From Leifsonia sp. Leaf336 (lineage in GTDB: Bacteria; Actinomycetota; Actinomycetes; Actinomycetales; Microbacteriaceae): a stretch of 64,000 nucleotides of DNA. The number at the start of each line of letters is the position of its first letter. Within the stretch, counting starts at the first letter, position 1. The DNA is taken from assembly GCF_001423695.1 (NCBI RefSeq), contig NZ_LMOZ01000001.1, forward strand, positions 1,560,443 to 1,624,442. Direction: 5' to 3'. A model generated the notes under the pieces. That model worked only from the letters and a program-made list of their open reading frames with translations, made no database searches and was not told the DNA's origin. The position numbers were made by a program, and so were the translations under genes. Positions 16,443 to 24,765 of the stretch are shown in pieces.

Positions 16443-17972
16443 ATGTCTGCAGAACCGTCGTCCTCCGCCCACCTCGAGGACAGCGAGCATCTCGCCGTCC
16501 TCGGGTACGAGGACTCCTTCAACAGGTCCATGACCCTGTGGGCCAACTTCGCCCTGGGCTTCACGTACCTCTCGCCGCTCGTCGGCGTGTACTCCCTGTT
16601 CGCGGTGGCGGTGGCCACCGGAGGGCCGCCCTCCATCTGGTGGATCGTGATCGTGGGCGCCGGCCAGTTCCTTGTGTCGCTCGTGTTCGGGGAGGTGGTG
16701 TCGCAGTACCCGATCCACGGCGGCATCTACCCGTGGGCACGGCGGTTGTGGGGCCGCCGGTACGCGTGGATGGCGGCCTGGGTCTACATCTGGGCGATGA
16801 TCGTGACGATCACCGCCGTGGCGTCGTACGGCAGCGGCTTCCTCGCCAGCCTGTTCGGCCTCCCCGTCACCAACGAGGTCACGCTCGGGCTGACGGTGCT
16901 GCTGCTGGTGGTGGCGCTCGGTCTCAACTTCACCGGTACCAAGACGCTGGCGACCGTCGCCCGCATCGGCCTCTCCGCCGAGCTGATCGGCGTGATCGCA
17001 GTAGGGCTCTACCTGCTGATCTTCCAGCGGAAGCACCCGTTCTCGGTGTTCTTCGACACCATGGGCGTGGAAGGCCACGGGTCCTACCTGGTGGCGTTCC
17101 TCGGCGCCGCGCTCGCCGGGTTGTTCCTGTTCTACGGGTTCGAGGCGTGCGGCGACGTCGCCGAGGAGGTCGCCGACCCGGCTCGACGCATCCCCAAGGC
17201 CATGATGATGACCATCGTCGTCGGGGGCGTCTCCGCGCTGTTCGCGTTCGGCGGCTACGTGCTGGCAGCGCCCGACCTGGCGAAGATCGTCGCGGGCAAG
17301 GACGTCGACCCGATCCCGGAGATCCTACAGTCGACGCTCGGAACGGTCGGGGCGAAGATCTTCCTCGTCGTCGCGGTCACGGCATTCCTGTCCTGCGTGC
17401 TGAGCCTGCAGGCGGCAGCGAGCCGGCTGCTGTTCTCGTTCGCCCGCGATGGCATGATCCCCGCCCACCGCTGGCTGGCGAAGGTGTCGCCGCGTACGAA
17501 GGTGCCGGTCAACGCTCTGATCGTGGCGTGCAGCATCCCCGTGCTGATCAGCCTGATCGTCTACCTCGGGCCGGCCGGCCTGATCACGCAGGTCACCGCC
17601 TTCGCGGTGCTCGGCATCTACGTGGCGTTCCAGTCGGTGGTGCTGGCATCGCTGCGCCAGCGGCTGAAGGGCTGGCGTCCCGCCGGACCGTTCTCGCTGC
17701 GCAGGGCGGGGCTCGTCGTCAACATCCTGGCGCTGGCCTACGGGGCGTTCGCGATGCTCCTCCTGGCCTGGCCGACGAACACCGGCAGCTGGTTCAACGA
17801 CTGGATCGTGCTCATCGGCCTCGGGATCGTCGCCGGCGCGGGACTGCTCTACCTGTTCATCGCCCGCCCGGACCGCCTCTCGACGGCGCCGGAGGGCGAC
17901 GCCATCCGGGTGGCCCAGCTGCTGCGCGCGCGCCGCGAGGCCCCGAAGGAGACCGCGACCGCCGCGGAGTGA
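16443..17972 (+). CDS. APC-superfamily amino acid/polyamine permease
   Basis: 509 residues from the ATG at 16443, with GGAAGG upstream. About twelve membrane spans; the first has the APC signature NFALGFTYLSPLVGVYSLF, then PIHGGIYPWARRLWG and YGFEACGDVAEEVADPARRIPK, a loop diagnostic of the family. The protein resembles the GABA/polyamine/ethanolamine branch of APC transporters. Lying 128 bp downstream of the aminobutyraldehyde dehydrogenase gene, with its own promoter, it probably imports an amine or amino acid for this pathway. Substrate not determinable. A strong hairpin follows. Confidence 0.88.
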   Translation: MSAEPSSSAHLEDSEHLAVLGYEDSFNRSMTLWANFALGFTYLSPLVGVYSLFAVAVATGGPPSIWWIVIVGAGQFLVSLVFGEVVSQYPIHGGIYPWARRLWGRRYAWMAAWVYIWAMIVTITAVASYGSGFLASLFGLPVTNEVTLGLTVLLLVVALGLNFTGTKTLATVARIGLSAELIGVIAVGLYLLIFQRKHPFSVFFDTMGVEGHGSYLVAFLGAALAGLFLFYGFEACGDVAEEVADPARRIPKAMMMTIVVGGVSALFAFGGYVLAAPDLAKIVAGKDVDPIPEILQSTLGTVGAKIFLVVAVTAFLSCVLSLQAAASRLLFSFARDGMIPAHRWLAKVSPRTKVPVNALIVACSIPVLISLIVYLGPAGLITQVTAFAVLGIYVAFQSVVLASLRQRLKGWRPAGPFSLRRAGLVVNILALAYGAFAMLLLAWPTNTGSWFNDWIVLIGLGIVAGAGLLYLFIARPDRLSTAPEGDAIRVAQLLRARREAPKETATAAE

Positions 17973-17985
17973 ACCAACGAGAAGG

Positions 17986-18019
17986 GCACGCCGCGCGGCC
18001 ATCCGGTCGCGCGGCGTGC
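17986..18019. terminator. Bidirectional hairpin terminator
   Basis: GCACGCCGCGCG (17986-17997) and CGCGCGGCGTGC (18008-18019) form a perfect 12-bp stem with a 10-nt loop between the convergent permease and aldehyde dehydrogenase genes. Confidence 0.7.
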
Positions 18020-18051
18020 TCGTCTCCGTCGGAGGGCGACGGCGCCCGATG

Positions 18052-19476
18052 TCAGGACTCGCGGCGCGGGATGCCGAGCGGGTTTCCGTCGCGCAACTCG
18101 GGCGGCAGCACGTCCTGCGGAGCGTCCTGGTAGGCGATCGGGGTCAGCCAGCGACGGATCGCCGTCGCACCGACCGAGGTGTGGATGCTCGCGGTGGTCG
18201 CCGGCCACGATCCGCCGTGGTGCTGCGCCCAGCCGATCGCGACACCGGTCGGCCAGCCGTCGAACAGCAGACGTCCCGCGATAGGCGCCACTGCGGCCGC
18301 CAGCGCGGTCACATCCTCGCCGGAGCCGCGATGGATCGTCGCGGTGAGCGACGGCTGCAGCGCAGCCAGCACGGCGGGGAGGTCCTGGTCGCGGTACGAG
18401 ACGAGGACGGTCACCGGGCCGAACCGCTCCTGGAGGAAGGTCTCCGGCTCGGCGAGGAACGCCGCCGCGTCCGTCAGCACGACCGCCGGCACCGAGGCGC
18501 CCGGCTCGTCTCGGCCGAGCAGCACCGTCGCGTCGTCGTCGGCGCCGAACAGCTCCAGCGCCTCGGCGTACGCAGCGCTCATCCCATCGGTCAGCTGGCG
18601 GGAGGCCGGGGCCGAGCCGAGCGCGGCGCTCACGGCGTCGTCGACGCCCTCCCCGGACGGAGCGAAGACGAGACCGGGCTTGGTGCAGTACTGCCCGGCG
18701 TCCCGCGTGAACGAGCCGACGAGTCCCGTGCCGATGTCGGTGGCGCGCTCCCGGGCGGCGGCGCGTGTCACGATCACCGGGTTGATGCTGCCGAGCTCGC
18801 CGTAGAACGGGATCGGGTCGGGCCGGGAGGCCGCGAGGTCGAACAGGGCGCGGCCGCCGCGCTCCGAACCGGTGAACCCGGAGGCACGCACGGCGGGATG
18901 CTGCACGAGCGCCATGCCGGCCTCCATGCCCTCCACGAGCGCGAACCAGCCGCGGGGGAGCACGCCGAGCGCGAGCTCCGCCGTCCGCCGGGACAGCCGC
19001 GGGTGGCCCGGGTGCGCCTTGACGATCACCGGGCTGCCCGCGGCCAGGGCCGAGGCGGTGTCGTTGCCGAGCACGGAGAACGCGAAGGGGAAGTTGGACG
19101 ACGTGTAGACGGCCACGGGTCCGACCGGTCGCAGCATGCGCCGCAGGTCGGGCCGCGGCGGGATCAGCGCGGGGTCGGGGGAGTCGATCGTCGCCTCCAG
19201 GTACCCGCCCTCGCGCGCGACACCGGCGAAGAAGCGCAACTGAGCGGCGGTGCGGGTGACCTCGCCGTCGAGCCGCGCCTCCGACAGGTGGGTCTCCTCG
19301 GCCGCCAGCGCGACCAGGGCGGCGCGATCGGCCTCCAGGGCGTCGGCGAGCGCCTCCAGCCATTCCGCGCGCTCGGCGCGAGTGGTCGGGAGGTTCGCGG
19401 CGGAGGCGGCAGCGGTGGCCGCCGCGTCGACGGTGACAGCAGGGGCCACGGGAGCGGCGCTGGTGGTCTCGGCCAT
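18052..19476 (-). CDS. Aldehyde dehydrogenase of the 2,5-dioxopentanoate (ketoglutarate semialdehyde) dehydrogenase group
   Basis: 474 residues; its ATG shares one base with the stop of the upstream acyl-CoA dehydrogenase gene, so the two are translationally coupled. Key parts: VGPVAVYTSSNFPFAFSVLGND at the NAD site, the catalytic Glu in PFYGELGSINPV and the catalytic Cys in DAGQYCTKPGLV. The FTGSERGGRALFDLA and ELGSINP motifs place it with alpha-ketoglutarate-semialdehyde dehydrogenases rather than the betaine-aldehyde group. In an operon with glutaryl-CoA enzymes it may oxidise a C5 semialdehyde, for example glutarate semialdehyde. That substrate is inference from context. Confidence 0.85.
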   Translation of the reverse strand: MAETTSAAPVAPAVTVDAAATAAASAANLPTTRAERAEWLEALADALEADRAALVALAAEETHLSEARLDGEVTRTAAQLRFFAGVAREGGYLEATIDSPDPALIPPRPDLRRMLRPVGPVAVYTSSNFPFAFSVLGNDTASALAAGSPVIVKAHPGHPRLSRRTAELALGVLPRGWFALVEGMEAGMALVQHPAVRASGFTGSERGGRALFDLAASRPDPIPFYGELGSINPVIVTRAAARERATDIGTGLVGSFTRDAGQYCTKPGLVFAPSGEGVDDAVSAALGSAPASRQLTDGMSAAYAEALELFGADDDATVLLGRDEPGASVPAVVLTDAAAFLAEPETFLQERFGPVTVLVSYRDQDLPAVLAALQPSLTATIHRGSGEDVTALAAAVAPIAGRLLFDGWPTGVAIGWAQHHGGSWPATTASIHTSVGATAIRRWLTPIAYQDAPQDVLPPELRDGNPLGIPRRES

Positions 19477-20645
19477 CAGAACGCCGCCATCCCCGTGAGA
19501 GCGCGCCCGAGCACGAGGGTGTGGATCTCGTCGGTGCCCTCGTACGTGCGCACCGACTCCAGGTTGGCCATGTGCCGCATCACGGGGAACGCATCGGTGA
19601 TGCCGTCCCCGCCGAGGATGGTGCGGGCCTCCCGCGCGATCGCGAGCGCCTCCCGGACGCTGTTGAGCTTGCCGACGCTGATCTGCGTCGGCGTCAGCCG
19701 GCCGGCCTCCTTGAGCCGCCCCAGATGCAGGGCCAGCAGCATGCCCTTCTCGTACTCCACGAGCATGTCCGCGAGCTTCTGCTGGATCAGCTGCGTCGCC
19801 CCGATCGGCCGACCGAAGACCTCCCGTGTGGTCGCGCGCTCGATGGACACCTCCAGGCACGCCCGCGCGGCGCCCATCGCACCCCAGACGATGCCGTAGC
19901 GCGCCTCGTTGAGGCACGAGAACGGGCCGGAGAGCCCGCGCGCACCCGGCAGCATGGCCGACCCGGGAATCCGTACGTCGTCGAGGGCGATGTCGCACTG
20001 CACCGACGCGCGCATCGACAGCTTCCCGTCGATCGGCGTAGCGGTGAAACCCGGGGTGGTCGTGGGGACAACGAAACCCCGCACGCCCTCGTCCGTCGCC
20101 GCCCAGACGACGGCGACATCGGCGAGCGACGCCAGCCCGATCCACCGCTTCGCACCAGAGATCACCCAGTCGTCTCCCTCGCGACGCGCGCGGGTGGACA
20201 TGGCCGCGGGGTCGCTGCCGCCCTGCGGCTCGGTGAGCGCGAAGCACCCGATGCGCTCGCCGCGGGCCATCGGCGCGAGCCACTCGGCTTTCTGCTCGTC
20301 GGAGCCGAACTTGGAGATCGCGCTCATGGCCAGCGAGCCCTGCACGGAGACGAAGGTGCGCCAGCCGCTGTCGACGGCCTCCAGCTCGTGGCAGACCAGA
20401 CCGTACGCGACCGCGCCGGCGCCGGCGCAACCGGGGTCCTTCAGGTGCATGCCGAGCACGCCGAGGGCGCCCAGCTCGGCGACGAGCTCCTTGCGGAAGT
20501 GCTTGTCCTCGAAGTCCTGGGCTATCACCGGGGCGATCCGCTCGGCGGCGAACCGGCGCGCGTCGTCGCGCCAGCGCAGTTCCTCCGCGGTGAAGAGGTG
20601 GTCGATGCTGAAGGCGTCGTCGAGTGCGGCGGAGGCGGAGGTCAT
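19476..20645 (-). CDS. gcdH: Glutaryl-CoA dehydrogenase (acyl-CoA dehydrogenase family)
   Basis: 389 residues. FAD/acyl-CoA motifs are GCFALTEPQGGSDPAAM and KRWIGLA; the catalytic base (Glu about 369) is in the C-terminal TYEGTDEIHTLVLGRALTG, the diagnostic glutaryl-CoA dehydrogenase form. Also characteristic is the VQGSLAMSAISKFGSDEQK block. The enzyme oxidises and decarboxylates glutaryl-CoA to crotonyl-CoA in lysine, tryptophan or glutarate breakdown. Its start overlaps the CoA-transferase stop by 4 bp (ATGA). The CoA-transferase next to it can make the substrate from free glutarate. Confidence 0.9.
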   Translation of the reverse strand: MTSASAALDDAFSIDHLFTAEELRWRDDARRFAAERIAPVIAQDFEDKHFRKELVAELGALGVLGMHLKDPGCAGAGAVAYGLVCHELEAVDSGWRTFVSVQGSLAMSAISKFGSDEQKAEWLAPMARGERIGCFALTEPQGGSDPAAMSTRARREGDDWVISGAKRWIGLASLADVAVVWAATDEGVRGFVVPTTTPGFTATPIDGKLSMRASVQCDIALDDVRIPGSAMLPGARGLSGPFSCLNEARYGIVWGAMGAARACLEVSIERATTREVFGRPIGATQLIQQKLADMLVEYEKGMLLALHLGRLKEAGRLTPTQISVGKLNSVREALAIAREARTILGGDGITDAFPVMRHMANLESVRTYEGTDEIHTLVLGRALTGMAAF

Positions 20646-21811
20646 GGAGCGGTCCTTTCAGGGCGGGCGGCGACAGCGTCCGCCCACGCGGGGTCGTGCT
20701 CGCCGAGCAGGGGCGGCGGCGTGCGGTGCGCGGCGGGTGCCGTGTCGAGGTGGATGGGGGTCGCGGGCTGGCGTGAGGTGCGTCCGGTGGCCTGGTCAAC
20801 GGTCGTCGTCACCAGGTCGAGGCCGAGGGAGGCCGCGAAGGCGAAGGCCTCCGCGACGCTGTTGACGAGACCGGACGGGACCCGTGCCGCGCCGAGGTCG
20901 GCGACCCAGTCGGCCGCGTCGCGCCGGGCGAGGGCGGGCTCCAGGAGGGCGCGGAGCTCGTGGCGGTTGCGCACGCGCTCCTCGTTGGTCGCGAACCGGG
21001 GATCGGCCGAGAGCCCCGGGAGGCCGAGTGCGGCCGCGAAAGCCGCGAACTGGCGGTCGTTTCCCACCGCGACGACGAGTTCGCGGTCGGCCGCGCGGAA
21101 CGATTCGTACGGCGCGATGCTCGGGTGCGCGTTTCCGAGCCGCGCGGGGGAGCGGCCGGTGGCCAGCGTGCTCGACGCCTGGTTGGTAAGCGCCGCGAGC
21201 AGCGAGCCGAGGAGGTCGACGTCGACGCGCGAGCCGCGCCCGGTGCGGTCGCGCTCGCGCAGGGCGAGCAGGATGCCCGCGAGCGCGCTCTGGCCCGTCA
21301 GCACGTCCACCAGCGCGACGCCCACCTTGCTGGGCTCGCCGTCGGCCGGTCCGGTGATGCTCATCAGGCCGCCGACGGCCTGGACGAGGAGGTCGTACCC
21401 GGGGAGGGCGGCGCCGGCCTCGCGCCCGAAACCGGTGATCGAGCAGTAGATCAGTCCGGGGTTGGCCGCACGCAGGCTCTGCTCGTCGAGACCGAACCGC
21501 TCCATGACCCCCGGCCGGAAGTTCTCGACGAGCACGTCGGCCGACTCGGCGAGCGAGCGGGCGGCGGCGAGGCCCTCCGGTGCGGCCAGGTCGCACACGA
21601 CCGAGCGCTTGTTGCGGTTGACGGCCCCGAAGTAGGTGGACTCGCCGGCGTCGTCGACAGGGGGCCGCCACGCCCGGGTGTCGTCACCGGCCGGGCTCTC
21701 GATCTTGACGACGTCGGCGCCGAAGTCGGCGAGCATCATCGTGGCGTAGGGGCCGGCCAGAACGCGGGAGAAGTCGGCGACGCGCACTCCGGACAGGATT
21801 CCGTCGGTCAT
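20642..21811 (-). CDS. CaiB/BaiF-type CoA-transferase, probably glutarate:CoA transferase
   Basis: 389 residues from the ATG at 21811, preceded by AAGGAG at good spacing; a TTG/ATG further upstream is not needed. Class III CoA-transferase signatures: GVRVADFSRVLAGPYATMMLADFGADVVKIE (start and end), NRNKRSVVCDL, and the catalytic Asp in GVALVDVLTGQSA. Human SUGCT, a glutarate CoA-transferase, belongs to this family and works with glutaryl-CoA dehydrogenase, and here the gene overlaps gcdH. I infer transfer of CoA from succinyl-CoA or another donor to glutarate. First gene of the three-gene operon. Confidence 0.85.
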   Translation of the reverse strand: MTDGILSGVRVADFSRVLAGPYATMMLADFGADVVKIESPAGDDTRAWRPPVDDAGESTYFGAVNRNKRSVVCDLAAPEGLAAARSLAESADVLVENFRPGVMERFGLDEQSLRAANPGLIYCSITGFGREAGAALPGYDLLVQAVGGLMSITGPADGEPSKVGVALVDVLTGQSALAGILLALRERDRTGRGSRVDVDLLGSLLAALTNQASSTLATGRSPARLGNAHPSIAPYESFRAADRELVVAVGNDRQFAAFAAALGLPGLSADPRFATNEERVRNRHELRALLEPALARRDAADWVADLGAARVPSGLVNSVAEAFAFAASLGLDLVTTTVDQATGRTSRQPATPIHLDTAPAAHRTPPPLLGEHDPAWADAVAARPERTAP

Positions 21812-21830
21812 GGTTCGCTCCTTCGCTCGC

Positions 21831-21869
21831 AAATTCATCCTATACCGAATGATTTGGGCGCGTTATCGT
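21831..21869. promoter_or_regulatory. Divergent promoter/operator region between the CoA-transferase and GntR genes
   Basis: Only 64 bp separate the two starts. On the minus strand TATAGG (21839-21844) is a -10 candidate; on the plus strand TATCGT (21864-21869) ends 6 nt before the GTG at 21876. AAATTCAT (21831-21838) and ATGATTT (21849-21855) form an imperfect inverted repeat around the minus-strand -10 and may be the GntR operator. Confidence 0.45.
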
Positions 21870-21875
21870 GGTGGC

Positions 21876-22661
21876 GTGACCACCTCCTCCCGCGATGCTG
21901 CACGAACGACGCGGCCGGCGCCAGGGGCGCGCGACGCCGTGTTCGCGCAGCTCTCGGACGCCGGGCGGGCCGAACAGGTCGCACGCCGCCTCGCCGACGC
22001 GATCGTGCTCGGAGTGCTCACCCCGGGGGAGCGCCTGCCCAGCGAGTCCGATCTGGCGAAGCGGTTCGGCGTCGCGCTGGTGACCGCGCGGGAGGGCCTC
22101 GGGATGCTGCGCGAGGCCGGCCTCGTCGAGACGCGCCGAGGCCGGGACGGCGGCAGTTTCGTCGTGCACCCCGGCGACGCCGACGAGACGATGCTGGCGA
22201 CGCGACTCCGCGGCTTCTCGCAGGTGGAGCTCAGCGACCTCGCCGTCTACGTCACGGCGATCGCCGCGGGCTGCGCCGACCGGGCGGCCGAGCGTTCGAC
22301 GCCGGCCGACGACGCGCGGCTGGCCGCCTGGCTCGCCGCAGCGGACTTCAGCGAGCCGGCGGAAGCGCGCCGCAGCGCGGGCGGCTTCCTCCTGGAGCTC
22401 GCGGTGCTCAGCCAGTCGACGCGGCTGGTGCGAGAGCAGATCCGGTTGCAGGCCGAGTTCGGCCCGCTGCTGTGGCTCGGGATGCGCGACCCCGCACTGC
22501 GGGAGGGCGCGGCGGCCTCCGCACGGGCGATCGCCGACGCCGTCGCCGCGAGCGATGCCGCGGGTGCGCGCGCCGAGGTCACCGCACAGCTGGGTCGTGT
22601 GGCGCGCTGGCTGCTGGCAGCGAAGGCGCGCATCGAGACAGGAGGGACGATCGATGGCTGA
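21876..22661 (+). CDS. GntR-family regulator, FadR subfamily (FCD-type effector domain)
   Basis: 261 residues from the GTG at 21876, fixed by the -10 box 6 nt upstream. The winged helix occupies about residues 25-90: VARRLADAIVLGVLTPGERL, PSESDLAKRFGVALVTAREGL and ETRRGRDGGSFV, the canonical GntR recognition and wing elements. The all-helical C-terminal domain (about 105-250) fits the FCD ligand-binding class, although its metal-binding His residues are not obvious. It is divergent from the glutaryl-CoA operon and overlaps the Cache-domain gene by 8 bp, so it probably regulates the operon in response to a pathway carboxylate. Confidence 0.9.
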   Translation: MTTSSRDAARTTRPAPGARDAVFAQLSDAGRAEQVARRLADAIVLGVLTPGERLPSESDLAKRFGVALVTAREGLGMLREAGLVETRRGRDGGSFVVHPGDADETMLATRLRGFSQVELSDLAVYVTAIAAGCADRAAERSTPADDARLAAWLAAADFSEPAEARRSAGGFLLELAVLSQSTRLVREQIRLQAEFGPLLWLGMRDPALREGAAASARAIADAVAASDAAGARAEVTAQLGRVARWLLAAKARIETGGTIDG

Positions 22662-23400
22662 GACCCTCGTCGCCGAGCGGAGCGAGCAGCTAGCCGGTGC
22701 CGCCGAGCGGGTGAGCGCCCTGTTCGCGCAGCTCCAGGAGCAGCTCGCCGGCTGGCGGGACGCGATCCTCGCCGATCAGGGCGCGGAGGGGATGCCCGCG
22801 GCCGAGGTCGACGACCTCGTCGAGCGGCTGGTGGTCCCCGCACTGCGCGAGGACGATCCCGTGCTCGTCGGCGCCGGATTCGTCGCCGCCCCGGAGTTCA
22901 CGGGGCGCGACGACCTCCACTTCGCCTGGTGGCTCGGGCCGCTCGACGAGAACCCCCTGACCGGTGCGACGACCGAGCCGAGCCGGCTGGATCTGGCCTC
23001 GCGGTCGTACTCGGACTACCTGCGCGACTTCCGCTCGCTGGAGTGGTACAGCATCCCGCGTTCGACCCATCGGACGCACATCACCGGGCCCTACGTCGAC
23101 CACCTCTGCGCGTGCGACTACATCGTCACGGTCACCTCGCCGGTCGAGCGCGACGGGAGGCTGCTCGGAGTCGTCGGCGTCGATGTCTACGTGCGGCGGC
23201 TGGAGCGGGAGCTGCTGCCCGCGATGCTGGCCGTCGGCCGACCGGTCATCCTGGTCAACGAGTGGGGACGCGTGATGGTGTCGACCGACCCGTCGGTGCT
23301 CGTCGGCGATGTCGCCGAGGCTCCGGAGGGTGAGCGGGCGGGCGTGCTCCGGTGCGAGGGGACGCCGTTCCGGCTGGTCGCCGCTGCACAGCCCTCCTGA
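22654..23400 (+). CDS. Soluble Cache (PDC-like) sensor-domain protein
   Basis: 248 residues; the ATG lies inside the last codons of the GntR gene, with GGAGG upstream. The central part has the Cache fold pattern seen in extracytoplasmic chemoreceptor domains: HFAWWLGPLDENP, LEWYSIPRSTHRTHITGPYVD (in part) and VTSPVERDGRLLGVVGVDVYV. The N-terminal 60 residues are helical. Unlike typical Cache proteins there is no signal peptide, membrane span, kinase or methyl-accepting domain, so this is a free-standing cytoplasmic ligand-binding module. Coupling to the GntR gene suggests it senses the same small carboxylate or amine; mechanism unknown. Confidence 0.75.
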   Translation: MAETLVAERSEQLAGAAERVSALFAQLQEQLAGWRDAILADQGAEGMPAAEVDDLVERLVVPALREDDPVLVGAGFVAAPEFTGRDDLHFAWWLGPLDENPLTGATTEPSRLDLASRSYSDYLRDFRSLEWYSIPRSTHRTHITGPYVDHLCACDYIVTVTSPVERDGRLLGVVGVDVYVRRLERELLPAMLAVGRPVILVNEWGRVMVSTDPSVLVGDVAEAPEGERAGVLRCEGTPFRLVAAAQPS

Positions 23401-23409
23401 CTCGGCGAC

Positions 23410-23415
23410 TACACT
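23410..23415 (+). promoter_or_regulatory. -10 box at the head of the FHA-PP2C-kinase-FN3 operon
   Basis: TACACT, 9 bp past the Cache gene stop and about 66 nt before the GTG at 23482; the leader contains AGGAGG 7 nt before that start. Confidence 0.45.
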
Positions 23416-23481
23416 CGTTGCGTACTCACGTCCTACATCGGGGAACATCCCCCGGTCCGTCGCAGACCAGGAGGAACCCGA

Positions 23482-24765
23482 GTGGCTCCCGGCTTCACGC
23501 GGTACGCACCGACCGCCGGCCCCTCGCGCTGGCTCCTGATCGCCGGCCGGCGCTTCGTCGCGTGCGTCGAGAGCACGGCCGCCGACAGCATCGTCGACGC
23601 GGTGTGGTGGCTGGCCGAGTCCGATCTCGCGACGATCGAGTCGGTCGTCGGCGCTTTCCCGTTGGCCGGTCCGGACAGCGTGCGCTCGTTCGTCGTGGCG
23701 GAGCTCGGGGAGGCGAACGACCAGGGCGAGATCGTCGTGACCGCGGTCGTCCGCGGGTCCGCGGCCCTCGACGTCTTCTCGGTCGGCGGCGCCCGGAGGT
23801 TCGGCTCCGGCGGTGTGCAGCCCTGGGTGCTCGCCGAGTTCCGCAACGTGACCGGACTCGTGCTCGGCGGGGAGGACCTGGTGACCGGTCCGGTCGCCCG
23901 GCTCGCGGTCGGCTCGCTGCCGATCGGTCTCGGCGTGGTGGACGGCGAGCTGCTGACCTGGTCGAGCAACCCGATCGAGCGGGTGGAGCGCACCGCAGAG
24001 CGGGCCGAGCCGGGCGGCGGCGACCGCCCCGATGGCGCTGGTCCGGCCGCAGTCGCACCGGTCGGCGGCGACGGAGCCGTCGACGAGACGATCATCCGCG
24101 ACCGGCCCCGCAGCTCCAGCCTGTTCTCCAGGCACGAGACACCCGCCGAACTCGCCGAGTCGCCCGAGGCGGAGCCGGTGGTCCAGCGGGTTCCCGTCGC
24201 ACACGAGCTCCCTGGCGCTGTCGACATCGAGGAGCCGGGGACGGCGACCGAGCAACCGCCGCTCGTCGGGTCGCGCGACACGCCCGGTGCCGGCACCGGC
24301 ACCGCGAAGTCCGTGGGCCGGCCGGAGGGCGAGCCCACCGAGCAGGAGGCGGCGCCGCTGCACTTCGCCGTGCGCGTCGGACCGGGGGACAGCATCGACC
24401 TCGACGCACCGATCGTTGTGGGCCGCAGGCCCTCGCCGCAGCGGGTGGACTCCGGCGTTCTCCCGCGCCTGATCACCGTGCCCTCGCCCGAGCAGGAGGT
24501 CTCCTCGACCCATGTGCGCATCGAGCAGTCGGGGGACGCCGTGGTCGTGACCGACCTCCGCTCGACCAATGGCACCGTGGTCGTCCGCCCCGGCGGAGCC
24601 TCCGCTCGCCTGCGGCCCGGCGAATCGACCGTCGTGCTGCCCGGCACCGTTGTGCGGATCGGCGACGGTAATATCATCGAGATCACCGCCGTCCCGGCCG
24701 ACGGCCCTCAGGGACCACCTCGGCCGGCGTCGGAGGCGGACCGTCGAGAAGAAGGACGCGAGTGA
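23482..24765 (+). CDS. FHA-domain protein with a unique N-terminal domain
   Basis: 427 residues, GTG start with AGGAGG. Residues 1-165 form a mixed alpha/beta region (SRWLLIAGRRFVACVES onward) that I do not recognise. A long acidic, Pro/Glu-rich linker follows (about 165-290). The FHA domain (about 295-405) has VVGRRPSP, VSSTHVRIEQSG and DLRSTNGT, the Gly-Arg, Ser-x-x-His and Asn residues that bind phosphothreonine. No membrane segment. The stop overlaps the PP2C start by 4 bp. With the kinase and phosphatase genes next to it, the likely role is a phosphothreonine-reading adaptor or substrate. Confidence 0.85.
   Translation: MAPGFTRYAPTAGPSRWLLIAGRRFVACVESTAADSIVDAVWWLAESDLATIESVVGAFPLAGPDSVRSFVVAELGEANDQGEIVVTAVVRGSAALDVFSVGGARRFGSGGVQPWVLAEFRNVTGLVLGGEDLVTGPVARLAVGSLPIGLGVVDGELLTWSSNPIERVERTAERAEPGGGDRPDGAGPAAVAPVGGDGAVDETIIRDRPRSSSLFSRHETPAELAESPEAEPVVQRVPVAHELPGAVDIEEPGTATEQPPLVGSRDTPGAGTGTAKSVGRPEGEPTEQEAAPLHFAVRVGPGDSIDLDAPIVVGRRPSPQRVDSGVLPRLITVPSPEQEVSSTHVRIEQSGDAVVVTDLRSTNGTVVVRPGGASARLRPGESTVVLPGTVVRIGDGNIIEITAVPADGPQGPPRPASEADRREEGRE

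Noticed and set aside
18052-20799. A 915-codon minus-strand frame covering both the aldehyde dehydrogenase and the gcdH region
   Set aside because: Only its last 474 codons encode the aldehyde dehydrogenase; the upstream part is out of frame with gcdH and reads as shadow sequence. It is not a fusion protein.
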